From CAYTGR01 sp964437445 (lineage in GTDB: Bacteria > Chloroflexota > Anaerolineae > B4-G1 > SLSP01), in the NCBI GenBank assembly GCA_964437445.1, contig CAYTGR010000022.1, forward strand, positions 8,344 to 72,343: a stretch of DNA of 64,000 bases, in the 5' to 3' direction. Made by a program: the position numbers and the translations under genes. Below the pieces are notes generated by a model. The model did not search any database. It saw only the letters and a program-made list of their open reading frames with translations, and was not told where the DNA came from. This document shows, piece by piece, positions 9,271 through 16,590 of the stretch (positions are counted from its first letter, which is position 1; each line of letters opens with the position of its first letter).

Positions 9271-10212
9271 CTAATAGCTGCCCAGATAATCCGGTTGCCG
9301 CACCAGCCTGAGGTACACAATGGAGAAAATCAGGCAGATGACGAGCATGACCAGGGCGACGGCGGAGCCATAACCCAGCCAGAGGCGCACAAAACCGTAA
9401 CGATACATGTACGTCGCCATGACCTCGCTGGCGTTGACCGGTCCGCCTCTGGTCATAATCCATACCAGGTTGAACTGGGTCAAGGCGCCGACCACCGACA
9501 AATAGACGGAGGTGCGGATGGTGCTGGCGAGCAGGGGGATGGTGACATGGGTGATGACCTGCCAGCCATTGGCCCCATCTATGCGAGCGGCTTCCTCCAG
9601 CTCCTTGGGGATACCTTGCAGCCCTGCCATAAAGAGCAACATGTGCAGGCCAAAATATTTCCAGGTGAGCACCGCAAAGATGCAGGCTAACACCTGGTGA
9701 ATATTACCCAGAAAGGTTTGCGGCTGGATACCCACCAGTACCAGCAGGGCATTGATGAACCCGCGCTCGGGGGCAGCATTGAAAAGACCCAACCAGATGA
9801 TTCCGGTGATCACTTCGGAGAGCACGTATGGCATGAAGAAGACCGTGCGGAAGAAAACCCGCCCGGGCAAATCGCGCCCCACCATGATCGCCAGAGCCAG
9901 GGAGAGCGGCAACTGTAACGTCAGAGAGAGCACGACGATCAACAGCCCGTTTTTCATGGCGGTCATGAAAATTTTGTCGGTCAGGATGCGTTTAAAATTG
10001 TCCAATCCCACGTATTTAACGGCGGGACCCAGCCCATTCCAATTGAACTGGCTGAAGTAAACAGAACGCAGAATAGGATATACCACGAAGAGGGTGAAGA
10101 GCACAAAAGCCGGCAATAAGAACAACACAATGGTGAAACTATCTGTAGCCCGATGCGGCGCTTGCCCATTACCGCCTGACTTCATAGTTCGCCTGGTAGC
10201 CGTAATTTCCAT
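9271..10212 (-). CDS. sugar ABC transporter permease (MalF type)
   Basis: 313 residues, six predicted helices after a cytoplasmic N-terminus. The EAA loop is GIPKELEEAARIDGANGWQV. It is the CUT1-family first permease, partner of the gene 12 bases downstream. The start at 10212 has AGGAGA upstream. A long hairpin separates it from the binding-protein gene, a common way to give the binding protein more transcript than the permeases. Confidence 0.92.
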   Translation of the reverse strand: MEITATRRTMKSGGNGQAPHRATDSFTIVLFLLPAFVLFTLFVVYPILRSVYFSQFNWNGLGPAVKYVGLDNFKRILTDKIFMTAMKNGLLIVVLSLTLQLPLSLALAIMVGRDLPGRVFFRTVFFMPYVLSEVITGIIWLGLFNAAPERGFINALLVLVGIQPQTFLGNIHQVLACIFAVLTWKYFGLHMLLFMAGLQGIPKELEEAARIDGANGWQVITHVTIPLLASTIRTSVYLSVVGALTQFNLVWIMTRGGPVNASEVMATYMYRYGFVRLWLGYGSAVALVMLVICLIFSIVYLRLVRQPDYLGSY

Positions 10213-10237
10213 GGTTTCTCCTGACGTAGATTGGAAG

Positions 10238-10271
10238 ACGGGGATTGGGCTCGCGACAGCCCAACCCCCGT
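10238..10271 (-). promoter_or_regulatory. intercistronic hairpin between binding protein and permeases
   Basis: Two 14-base arms (10238-10251 and 10258-10271) with a 6-base loop pair fully in the minus-strand RNA, counting one U-G. No T-run follows, so it looks like an mRNA-stabilising or partial-termination hairpin rather than a full terminator. Confidence 0.6.
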
Positions 10272-10287
10272 TATTCCGCGCGCGAGA

Positions 10288-11652
10288 CTACTTCAGCTCT
10301 TGCTTGGCTGAATCTTCAATGGCCTGCGCGGCCTGTTCCGGCGTCAGCGTCCCGGCGAAAATGCCCTGCACGCTGTCGTTCACAACAGAGCCCAGCGCCG
10401 GCGTCAACGCCTGGTCATAGTACAGCTGGAAGTACTTGGCCTTGGCCAGGGATTGCTGGATTGTGATCATCAGGGGATCCTTCAGCCCTACTTCGCCACC
10501 CTTGACCACGGGGATGCAGAAGCCGACTTCGGCGCACTGGGCCTGGGATTCGGCGCGGGTCAAATACTTGACGAAGTCAATGGCCTCCGGCGGGGCGTTC
10601 TTGCCGATGGCGAAACCGTTGCCGCCACCGACCGCATCATTCGCATCGCCCTTGCCGCCCTCCACCATGGGGAACGGGAACCACCCCAGGTTTTCGCCCA
10701 GGCCTTTCCCGTCAGCGCTGTTGTCGGCGAAGGCGCCCGGCCCCCACTGTCCCATCAGGTCCATCGCGGCCTTGCCATTGCCAATGGCGGTCGCTTCATC
10801 GCCCCAGGTCGCGCCGAGGAAGCCATCCTGGAACGGCTCTAACGCGATGAGCTCCTGCAGCTTCTTGCCCGCATCCACGAAGGCCGGATCGGCGAAAGAG
10901 CCGGTGCGGTTGGCTGCCGCGCCAAAAGCGGACGAGCCGCCCATGCGCGTGGCCAGGTATTCCCACCAGAACGCGGCGGGCCATTTGTCCCCGGCGCCCA
11001 CCGCGATCGGGGTGATGCCGGCCGCCTTGAGCTTCTTGACCACATCGAGCAGTTCGTTCCACGTGGTGGGCGGGGTAACGCCGGCCTGCGCAAACAGGGC
11101 CTTGTTGTACCACATGCCTACCATGCCCATATCCCACGGCACGCCGTAGTTCTTGCCCTCGTATGAATATACACCCAAGGCCCCGGCCGCGAACGTGTTG
11201 CGCCAGGCGCCGCCGTCCGCATCCAGGTCGGCCGTGATGTCCTTGAGCAAGCCGGCCTTGGCGTACTCATTCATCGTGCCGCCGCCCCAGCTCTGGAAGA
11301 TGTCGGGCGGGTCGCCAGATTGCATCACAGTGGACAGCTTGGTCTTGAAGGCCTCGTTCTCCAGCACGGTGATCTCAATGGTGACATTGGGATGGGCCGC
11401 CATGTACTCATCGGCGAGCTTCTGCCAGACGGCCTTCTGGTTTTCCGCCGTGGTGATGTGCCACCAGCGGATGACAACTTTCTCTCCTCCGCCCGAGGCG
11501 GGCGCTTGCGTCGTGGCCGCTTCCGGTGGCTTGGTGGTGGCAACCGGTTGGTTGCCTTCTGCCGGGGTTGTCGTTCCCTGAGTGCCGCAGCCGGCCAAGA
11601 CACTCATGACAATCATGGCCAGAGCCAGTACGCGAAACAGTTTGCGTTGCAT
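10288..11652 (-). CDS. extracellular sugar-binding lipoprotein (CUT1)
   Basis: 454 residues. The signal peptide ends in VLAGC with acylated Cys22, then a Thr/Pro/Ala-rich linker and a family-1 extracellular solute-binding fold (start of the mature domain: VVIRWWHITTAENQKAVWQKL). It captures the sugar, here probably xylo-oligosaccharides, outside the membrane and hands it to the two permeases encoded next. GAGAG-type ribosome site AAGGAGAG lies upstream of the ATG at 11652. It is the first structural gene after the LacI-type regulator. Confidence 0.92.
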   Translation of the reverse strand: MQRKLFRVLALAMIVMSVLAGCGTQGTTTPAEGNQPVATTKPPEAATTQAPASGGGEKVVIRWWHITTAENQKAVWQKLADEYMAAHPNVTIEITVLENEAFKTKLSTVMQSGDPPDIFQSWGGGTMNEYAKAGLLKDITADLDADGGAWRNTFAAGALGVYSYEGKNYGVPWDMGMVGMWYNKALFAQAGVTPPTTWNELLDVVKKLKAAGITPIAVGAGDKWPAAFWWEYLATRMGGSSAFGAAANRTGSFADPAFVDAGKKLQELIALEPFQDGFLGATWGDEATAIGNGKAAMDLMGQWGPGAFADNSADGKGLGENLGWFPFPMVEGGKGDANDAVGGGNGFAIGKNAPPEAIDFVKYLTRAESQAQCAEVGFCIPVVKGGEVGLKDPLMITIQQSLAKAKYFQLYYDQALTPALGSVVNDSVQGIFAGTLTPEQAAQAIEDSAKQELK

Positions 11653-11766
11653 TGAATCTCTCCTTCTTTGAATTGAATAAGGATCTGCCTTGAACCATTA
11701 ACGAACCTGGGGCAATCGTATCGTCCTGTTATTGGTTAAACGTCATCACCTCCTGAAAATTAGGCG

Positions 11767-12816
11767 TTATGAGAGAGGGGGATTAGCGTCAGCGCTGTCC
11801 TGTTGTGATCTGCACGAGTCACGGATGATCAGTTTCGTGGGCAGTTCAATGCGCTGGACCTTCCTTTCGGGATGTTCCAACAATTCCAACAACATCTGGG
11901 TGGCCACGCGGCCCATTTTCTCCAGCGGCTGTTGGACCGTGGTCAGGGCGGGCCGTACCAGGGAGGCCTGGGGAATATTGTCAAAGCCGACCACGGAGAC
12001 ATCATCAGGGATTCGCAAACCACGATGGCGAATGGCATCCATGACGCCCATCGCCATCACATCGTTGGAGGCAAAAATGACGGTAGGGGGATTGGATAGG
12101 TCCAGCAGGGCCAGGGCCCCCGTATAGCCGTCTGGTTGGAAGAAAGTACCTTCGTAGATCAACTCATCCGCGACGGGGATGTGATAGGTACGTAAGGCCG
12201 CCCGATACCCGGCCAGACGGTCTTGCGCGCACCCGAGATCCATGGAACCGGTGATGAAGCCGATGCGCTGGTGGCCCAATTTGATGAGATATTCCGTGGC
12301 ATCAAACGCGCCTTGCCAGTTCGTCGCCCCTACCGCCGGACAATCCTTGCCGGTCCCTTGATGATCAATCAGCACAAAGGGAAAATTTTGTTGCGTCAGG
12401 GTGCCGACATAATCCGCCGGGTTGCGCGGGAGCACCAGCAGCAGCCCATCCACCATCCCACGGGCCAGATTAGCGACATACGTCGCCTCCTTGCTGGCGG
12501 TGCGGTGGGTGGTGTAGAGGATCAGGTCAAGTCCCTGCAACGTCAGCTCGGCGTCAATGCCGCGGATGATCTCCCCGATGTAGCCGGTCCCCAGGTCGGG
12601 CACCAGGAGCCCGATACCGTTGGTCTTGCCCCCGGCCAGACTGCGCGCTTGCCGGTTGGCTACAAAGCCCAGCCGCTCCATGGCCTGCAACACCCGTTCG
12701 CGCGTTTCTGGCCTGACGTGGACGTCGTTGTTGATCACGCGCGACACTGTGCCGAAGGAGACACCGGCTTCAGCCGCCACATCCATAATGGTGATTTTGA
12801 GGTTGGGAGTAGCCAT
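11767..12816 (-). CDS. LacI/GalR-family transcriptional regulator
   Basis: 349 residues. An N-terminal LacI helix-turn-helix (about 8-27, MDVAAEAGVSFGTVSRVIN), a hinge helix around 50-60 (ANRQARSLAG) and a periplasmic-binding-protein-like effector domain. It most likely represses the downstream xylan importer and enzymes until an oligosaccharide or xylose binds. A near-perfect 14-bp operator lies 7 bases upstream of its start (12823-12836), so it should also control itself. No strong ribosome site is visible before ATG 12816; GAGAG is nearest. Confidence 0.93.
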   Translation of the reverse strand: MATPNLKITIMDVAAEAGVSFGTVSRVINNDVHVRPETRERVLQAMERLGFVANRQARSLAGGKTNGIGLLVPDLGTGYIGEIIRGIDAELTLQGLDLILYTTHRTASKEATYVANLARGMVDGLLLVLPRNPADYVGTLTQQNFPFVLIDHQGTGKDCPAVGATNWQGAFDATEYLIKLGHQRIGFITGSMDLGCAQDRLAGYRAALRTYHIPVADELIYEGTFFQPDGYTGALALLDLSNPPTVIFASNDVMAMGVMDAIRHRGLRIPDDVSVVGFDNIPQASLVRPALTTVQQPLEKMGRVATQMLLELLEHPERKVQRIELPTKLIIRDSCRSQQDSADANPPLS

Positions 12817-12822
12817 CTCTCT

Positions 12823-12836
12823 TGTAAGCGCTCACA
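12823..12836. promoter_or_regulatory. LacI-family operator O1
   Basis: TGTAAGCGCTCACA is a 14-bp palindrome with one mismatch around the central GCGC, the classic half-site pattern for LacI-family regulators. It lies directly upstream of the regulator's start codon. Confidence 0.8.
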
Positions 12837-12852
12837 TGGAATTTTGTTTTTT

Positions 12853-12879
12853 AGGCCTGTCCATTTTGCCGACAGGCCT
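12853..12879 (-). promoter_or_regulatory. 9-bp stem-loop in regulator leader
   Basis: AGGCCTGTC (12853-12861) and GACAGGCCT (12871-12879) pair perfectly around a 9-base loop. In the regulator's transcript the stem is followed by A-residues, not T, so it is not an intrinsic terminator; on the plus strand the T-run precedes it. Function unknown. Confidence 0.45.
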
Positions 12880-13116
12880 GAGAAAATCTCTTCAGATAGA
12901 GGTTGCCAATAATCGTAAGTTTTTGCCAGGAACACCGCTCCCTAAAACCTCCGTAGCGCAGATGATGCCTTCACGCGCGCTAAAAAGCTGTCCTGGAGGT
13001 TACTTTCTCCTAAATTCTTACGACGCTTTCCCCCCAACGCTGCAAATTCTGGCTACTTTTAGGGGGGGAGGCTGACTTTTGCAGCTTGCTTTGGGCTTGT
13101 AGACCAATAACGATCA

Positions 13117-13157
13117 GGTTCTCGGTATTGTGTCAACGGTTCTCGGTCTGGTGTCAA
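13117..13157. repeat. two direct copies of a 20-base element
   Basis: Copies at 13117-13136 and 13138-13157 share 18 of 20 bases (GGTTCTCGGT...TGTCAA) with a 21-base period. The look is that of multiple terminal repeats at the end of a lost insertion sequence, but no transposase is present, so this is a guess. Confidence 0.5.
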
Positions 13158-13209
13158 TAACCGGGTCTCTTAGAGCTGAGAGCATTCCCCCCTGACACGG
13201 TTTTGGATT

Positions 13210-13223
13210 TGGAAGCGCTTACA
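13210..13223. promoter_or_regulatory. LacI-family operator O2
   Basis: TGGAAGCGCTTACA shares the AAGCGCTTACA core with O1, 387 bases away. It is a second likely site for the LacI-type regulator, allowing looping or control of a promoter in this spacer. Confidence 0.65.
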
Positions 13224-13323
13224 CGATTATTGTAGCATGAGAAAATTGAAATGTCAATAGCTTCCCGGGGATTTTGGCGGCCAAATCGCCAAAATTGCAG
13301 TCATTTGCGCGTTCCTCTGAAAG

Positions 13324-13408
13324 TAGAAACCAGTTAAGGAGTGAGCAGAGAGCAGCCGGTAGCAGTTTCTGTTTCCTGCTCACCGCTCACGGCTCACATT
13401 TTCATCTC
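13324..13408. repeat. dispersed repeat, GTGAGCAG word family
   Basis: Begins with AGAAACCAGTTAAGGAGTGA and ends with GCTCACCGCTCACGGCTCAC, so the two ends form an imperfect inverted repeat. Closely similar copies are at 40154-40226 and 46374-46452, looser ones at 20308-20393, 36641-36714, 59398-59473 and 59824-59880. All are between genes. Confidence 0.8.
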
Positions 13409-13486
13409 ACCGCTGGTGCACGCCTTCTGAAAGGATGAAGGATCAAGGCGGAAGGATGAAATCTCCCTTGAAAAGAGCGTAAAAAG

Positions 13487-13540
13487 TTTGTAGTCAGGCG
13501 CTTGAGCGCCGTCTGAGCCGCGTTGAAGCGCGTTGCTACA
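13487..13540. repeat. dispersed double-palindrome repeat, family A
   Basis: Two adjacent small palindromes (GGCGCTTGAGCGCC and GCCGCGTTGAAGCGCG) are bounded by TTTGTAGT and GCTACA. The same architecture recurs at 23369-23420, 23496-23543, 31348-31577, 45562-45618 and 59642-59800. Confidence 0.85.
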
Positions 13541-13549
13541 GCGCTCTTC

Positions 13550-13578
13550 TTGACAATCATCCTGACTCGTAGTAAAGT
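13550..13578 (+). promoter_or_regulatory. sigma-70-type promoter for riboswitch transcript
   Basis: TTGACA at 13550-13555, a 17-base spacer, then TAAAGT at 13573-13578. It lies about 27 bases before the SAM aptamer, so transcription would start just ahead of the riboswitch. Confidence 0.75.
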
Positions 13579-13604
13579 AGACGGCAACGGTGGGAAGCCC
13601 GCCG

Positions 13605-13717
13605 CTCATCAAGAGAGGTGGAGGGACCGGCCCGGTGAAACCTCGACAACCCGACGCTACGGCGTGACGGGTGCCAAATCCGGCAGAGGCCCAGGTTGGA
13701 GCGCTCTGAAAGATGAG
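13605..13717 (+). ncRNA. SAM-I (S-box) riboswitch aptamer
   Basis: The hallmark S-box core is clear: CTCATCAAGAGAGGTGGAGG at the 5' side, GTGAAACCTCGACAACC, GGGTGCCAAATCCGGCAGA, and closing TGAAAGATGAG. The P1 helix pairs CTCATC (13605-13610) with GATGAG (13712-13717), and a P3 hairpin forms between CCCGACGC and GCGTGACGGG. It binds S-adenosylmethionine. A terminator hairpin follows at 13748-13772, so high SAM should stop transcription before the HD-domain gene at 13845. Confidence 0.95.
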
Positions 13718-13747
13718 GTTGGAGACGGGAGCGCCTGCTAACGGATT

Positions 13748-13775
13748 GCCTCTCTTGCGGAGAGGCGTTTTTGTT
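13748..13775 (+). terminator. riboswitch-controlled intrinsic terminator
   Basis: GCCTCTC (13748-13754) pairs with GAGAGGC (13760-13766) around a 5-base loop, followed by GTTTTTGTT. It is 30 bases after the SAM aptamer and forms the expression platform; the alternative antiterminator pairing was not modelled. Confidence 0.9.
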
Positions 13776-13844
13776 GCCTCAACCTGCCATAGGTGGAGTA
13801 GGGATAGGGAGCAAGCCAGAACTATAGTATCAAAGGGGGAACCG

Positions 13845-14435
13845 ATGTGGCAATCAACCGTGCAAGCGCTGATTGAAGACTTTCACCATCCGGCCTGGGG
13901 ACTGGCGCACTCCCGGCGGGTGTACGCGCTGGCGCTCCAACTCGCCGCCGAACTGGGCGCTGAGGTGGACGAGGAAGCTTTACTGGCGGCGGCCTATTTG
14001 CATGACCTGGGCGCGCTCGGTCCACACCGCCAACCCGGCGTTGATCATGCCGCGCGGTCTGTGCAGCTGTTGGAGGAGGTGCTCGGCCCGACCGATTTCC
14101 CCAGAGCAAAGCTGCCCCTGGTGCAAGAGATCATCCTGGGCCATACCTTCCATATCCCGGTGACGGAATCGGTGGCGGTCAAAGTGTTCCACGACGCCGA
14201 CATCCTGGATTTTATGGGCTACATCGGCGTGACGCGGCTGCTGGCTATCGTTGGGCTGGACGATTGGGCCCCGGACCTGCCCGCTGCCGTTGCGCTCATC
14301 CGCCGCTTCACCGGGCAGCTGCCGCCGCTGTTGCTGACGCCTCCGGCGCAGCGGATCGGTGCAGTCCGCCTGGCGGAGATGCAGGTCTATCTGGCGGCGC
14401 TGGAGGCCGAAACCGGGGCCGGCACCCTGTTGTAA
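13845..14435 (+). CDS. HD-domain phosphohydrolase under SAM riboswitch
   Basis: 196 residues. HD superfamily metal-dependent phosphohydrolase: His22 (AHSRRV), His53-Asp54 (YLHDLG), His100 and Asp118 (FHDADILD) give the expected H...HD...D metal set. Members hydrolyse phosphomonoesters or nucleotides; the substrate here is unknown. The start at 13845 follows an AGGGGGA ribosome site; a longer frame from 13713 would run through the riboswitch terminator and is not credible. The next gene begins 21 bases downstream, so both are probably controlled by SAM. Confidence 0.85.
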   Translation: MWQSTVQALIEDFHHPAWGLAHSRRVYALALQLAAELGAEVDEEALLAAAYLHDLGALGPHRQPGVDHAARSVQLLEEVLGPTDFPRAKLPLVQEIILGHTFHIPVTESVAVKVFHDADILDFMGYIGVTRLLAIVGLDDWAPDLPAAVALIRRFTGQLPPLLLTPPAQRIGAVRLAEMQVYLAALEAETGAGTLL

Positions 14436-14456
14436 GGGGAGGGGAGTAGGAGGGGT

Positions 14457-16388
14457 ATGAACTCTCGTGATGATTTCACCGTGGGCCGACACCGGCCGGT
14501 TTATCTCTGGGCCGGTCCCGGCACGATTCGCATGAACCGGCTGAAATTCCTCAACGCTCCGGTGGATGAGGCCGTCCACCTGGAAGCCCATACCCCGACC
14601 GGGGTGGCGCGCGTGGCAGACGAAGCCGGCTTCAATTGGGCCTACCTTACTTATGATTGGGGGTTCCCGCCAGAGGTGGAAGAGGCTGACTGGGAAGCCT
14701 TCCGCCAGGCCGTGCCGGTTTACCAGGCGGCCGGCGTGCGCGTTTTTGGCTATGTGCAGACCTCCAATTGCGCCTACACCGGCAGTTACCGGACTAAGGA
14801 TTGGTACGCGGTAGACATCCAGGGCCACCGTTTCCCCTATTACACCGGTCGGCTGATGACCTGCTGGTTGCACCCGGAGTGGTTGGAGCACCTCAAGGAG
14901 ATGACGGCCGGTGTCATCGCGGCCGGGGCCGACGGCGTCTTCTTTGATAATCCCTGGTGGGGCGCGCAACCCTTTCACGTGGGCGGTGTCTGGCTGGGCG
15001 GAGCGGGCTGTGCCTGCCCCCGGTGCCGCCAGGCGTTCCAGGCGGCGACCGGGTTGGATTTTCCCACCCGGCTGGACCCCACTGGCGATCTGACCAGCCG
15101 GCGCTACCTGCGTTGGCGGGCCATGCAGGTGACAGCAACGTTGCAGCAGCTGGCGGATTACGCTCGCACGCTCAATCCCGCCATCGCCATCAGTGCCAAC
15201 GATTACGACGTGGTGATGCGCCCCAGCTTCATCGCCCACGGCATTGACCTGGCGGGGCTGGCAGGGGTGCAGGATGTGTTGATGATTGAGGACTTCGCGT
15301 TGCCGCGCTGGGAGCCAGCCTCGGGGGCGAAGGGGAACGCCCCCCTGTTGGTGAACAATGCCCTCACGCTGCGCACGGCGCGCGCGCTGGCCGGCGGTAC
15401 GCCGGTGACCACCGATCCCTACGACAAGGGCATTGGCTTTGATGACGTCTATCCGGCGCGCCGGTTTCAGCAGGGAATTGCCGAGGCGGCTGCTTGTGGG
15501 ATGCCGATGGTCGTCAAAGGGACGGAGTTCGTGGACGAGCGCGGCACCTTTACCCTGTTGACGGCCGGGCGCTACGCCGAGCAGCGAGCGGCAATGGGCC
15601 GCTATCACCGCTGGCTGGCCGAGTACGCCGCCCTCTACCGTGACCGCGAGAACGCCGCGACGGTGGCGCTGCTCTATCCCGGCGAGGCGCTCTGGCAGGC
15701 CTGGGATCGCGTGGCGCCGCTCTACTTTGGGGTTGCGCAGACGTTGCTCGCGGCCGGTATTCCCTGGCGGGTCGTCTTGCCGGAGGACGAGTTGAGCGGG
15801 CTGAAGGTGCTCTTTTGCTTTGAGAACATCTTGCCGCCCGGCACCGACGGGGCGCTGCCGGAGGCCCGTAGCGGCCGCTGGTCCACAATCACCGGGCGCC
15901 TGGTGAATGTGCCGGACCTGCCCGGCTGGGCCCCTCCGCCTCCGGGCCGGCTGGCCCGCCATCCGGCACTCCAGCCACTGGCCGGGACGCTCCTCCGCTT
16001 GCTGCTGCGGGCTTATTTTGAATCACCCTGGGTGCGTCGCTGGACCGACCGGCGGGGAGTGGCCCAACGTTTCTACACCGCCGCGCCCTCCTTTGCCCTA
16101 CCGCCTGCCGCTGCCCAGGCGACTTTGCTGGCGCAGGTGGGGGAGCGAGCGCATCCCCATGTCACTGCGGAAACGCCCGTTCTGGTGGAGCATTGGCGGC
16201 AGGGGGAAAAACACCAGCTGCACCTGGTCAACTATGCCGCTGAGCCGCAGACAGTGATGGTGGACTTTGGTCGGCCGGTCACCGGCCGGGCGCTCTCCCC
16301 CGACCGGCCTCCGGTTCAATTCCTCGGCCTTACCTTTGACGGGCCGGTGGAGGTCTACACGGTGCTGGAATATAGCGATTATAAGTAA
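14457..16388 (+). CDS. TIM-barrel glycoside-hydrolase-like protein
   Basis: 643 residues, no signal peptide. The N-terminal half looks like a (beta/alpha)8 glycosidase-like domain: repeated beta-strand/helix pattern, GADGVFFDNPWWG around residue 160, then a CACPRCRQAF cysteine motif that is common in uncharacterised glycosidase-like families related to alpha-fucosidase or beta-galactosidase trimerisation proteins. The C-terminal part resembles a class-I amidotransferase-like and beta-sandwich tail. I cannot assign a substrate. It follows the HD-domain gene by 21 bases with GGGGAG/AGGAGG-like bases before the ATG, so it is in the same SAM-controlled transcript. Confidence 0.55.
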   Translation: MNSRDDFTVGRHRPVYLWAGPGTIRMNRLKFLNAPVDEAVHLEAHTPTGVARVADEAGFNWAYLTYDWGFPPEVEEADWEAFRQAVPVYQAAGVRVFGYVQTSNCAYTGSYRTKDWYAVDIQGHRFPYYTGRLMTCWLHPEWLEHLKEMTAGVIAAGADGVFFDNPWWGAQPFHVGGVWLGGAGCACPRCRQAFQAATGLDFPTRLDPTGDLTSRRYLRWRAMQVTATLQQLADYARTLNPAIAISANDYDVVMRPSFIAHGIDLAGLAGVQDVLMIEDFALPRWEPASGAKGNAPLLVNNALTLRTARALAGGTPVTTDPYDKGIGFDDVYPARRFQQGIAEAAACGMPMVVKGTEFVDERGTFTLLTAGRYAEQRAAMGRYHRWLAEYAALYRDRENAATVALLYPGEALWQAWDRVAPLYFGVAQTLLAAGIPWRVVLPEDELSGLKVLFCFENILPPGTDGALPEARSGRWSTITGRLVNVPDLPGWAPPPPGRLARHPALQPLAGTLLRLLLRAYFESPWVRRWTDRRGVAQRFYTAAPSFALPPAAAQATLLAQVGERAHPHVTAETPVLVEHWRQGEKHQLHLVNYAAEPQTVMVDFGRPVTGRALSPDRPPVQFLGLTFDGPVEVYTVLEYSDYK

Positions 16389-16407
16389 CTTGAGTGGCCC
16401 TTACGGT

Positions 16408-16472
16408 TTTTAGGGACGCCTTCAGGCGTTCCGGTGGTGTAACGAGCGGCTGAAGCCGTCCCTACCAACTCG
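16408..16472. repeat. two-hairpin intergenic repeat related to family A
   Basis: GGACGCCTTCAGGCGTTCC and GCGGCTGAAGCC are neighbouring palindromes inside TTAGGGA...TCCCTAC flanks. The build matches family A but the words differ. Confidence 0.6.
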
Positions 16473-16590
16473 TCTTGGCCCTTGAAGCGCCCATGGGCTT
16501 AGCGAAAGGGGCAAGGCAGCAACTTGGGTTGAGTAATCTCAGTCACTGCCCCGGTGTGGGATGTAGATAATGAGACCGGGCGCAGAGTTT

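Noticed and set aside
11729..11754. Tiny five-codon frame (ATG ACG TTT AAC CAA TAA) behind AGGAGG upstream of the sugar-binding protein gene
   Set aside because: The spacing of two bases between AGGAGG and ATG is too short for normal initiation, and no attenuator is seen.
13713..13844. N-terminal extension of the HD-domain protein
   Set aside because: It would be translated from the riboswitch terminator; the ATG at 13845 has a good ribosome site and matches the domain start.
13980..15962. Long open frame (660 codons) on the minus strand, opposite the HD-domain and glycosidase-like genes
   Set aside because: It is a GC-skew shadow: Arg/Gly/Pro-rich, no ribosome site and no recognisable domain, while the plus strand has a riboswitch, ribosome sites and clear motifs.
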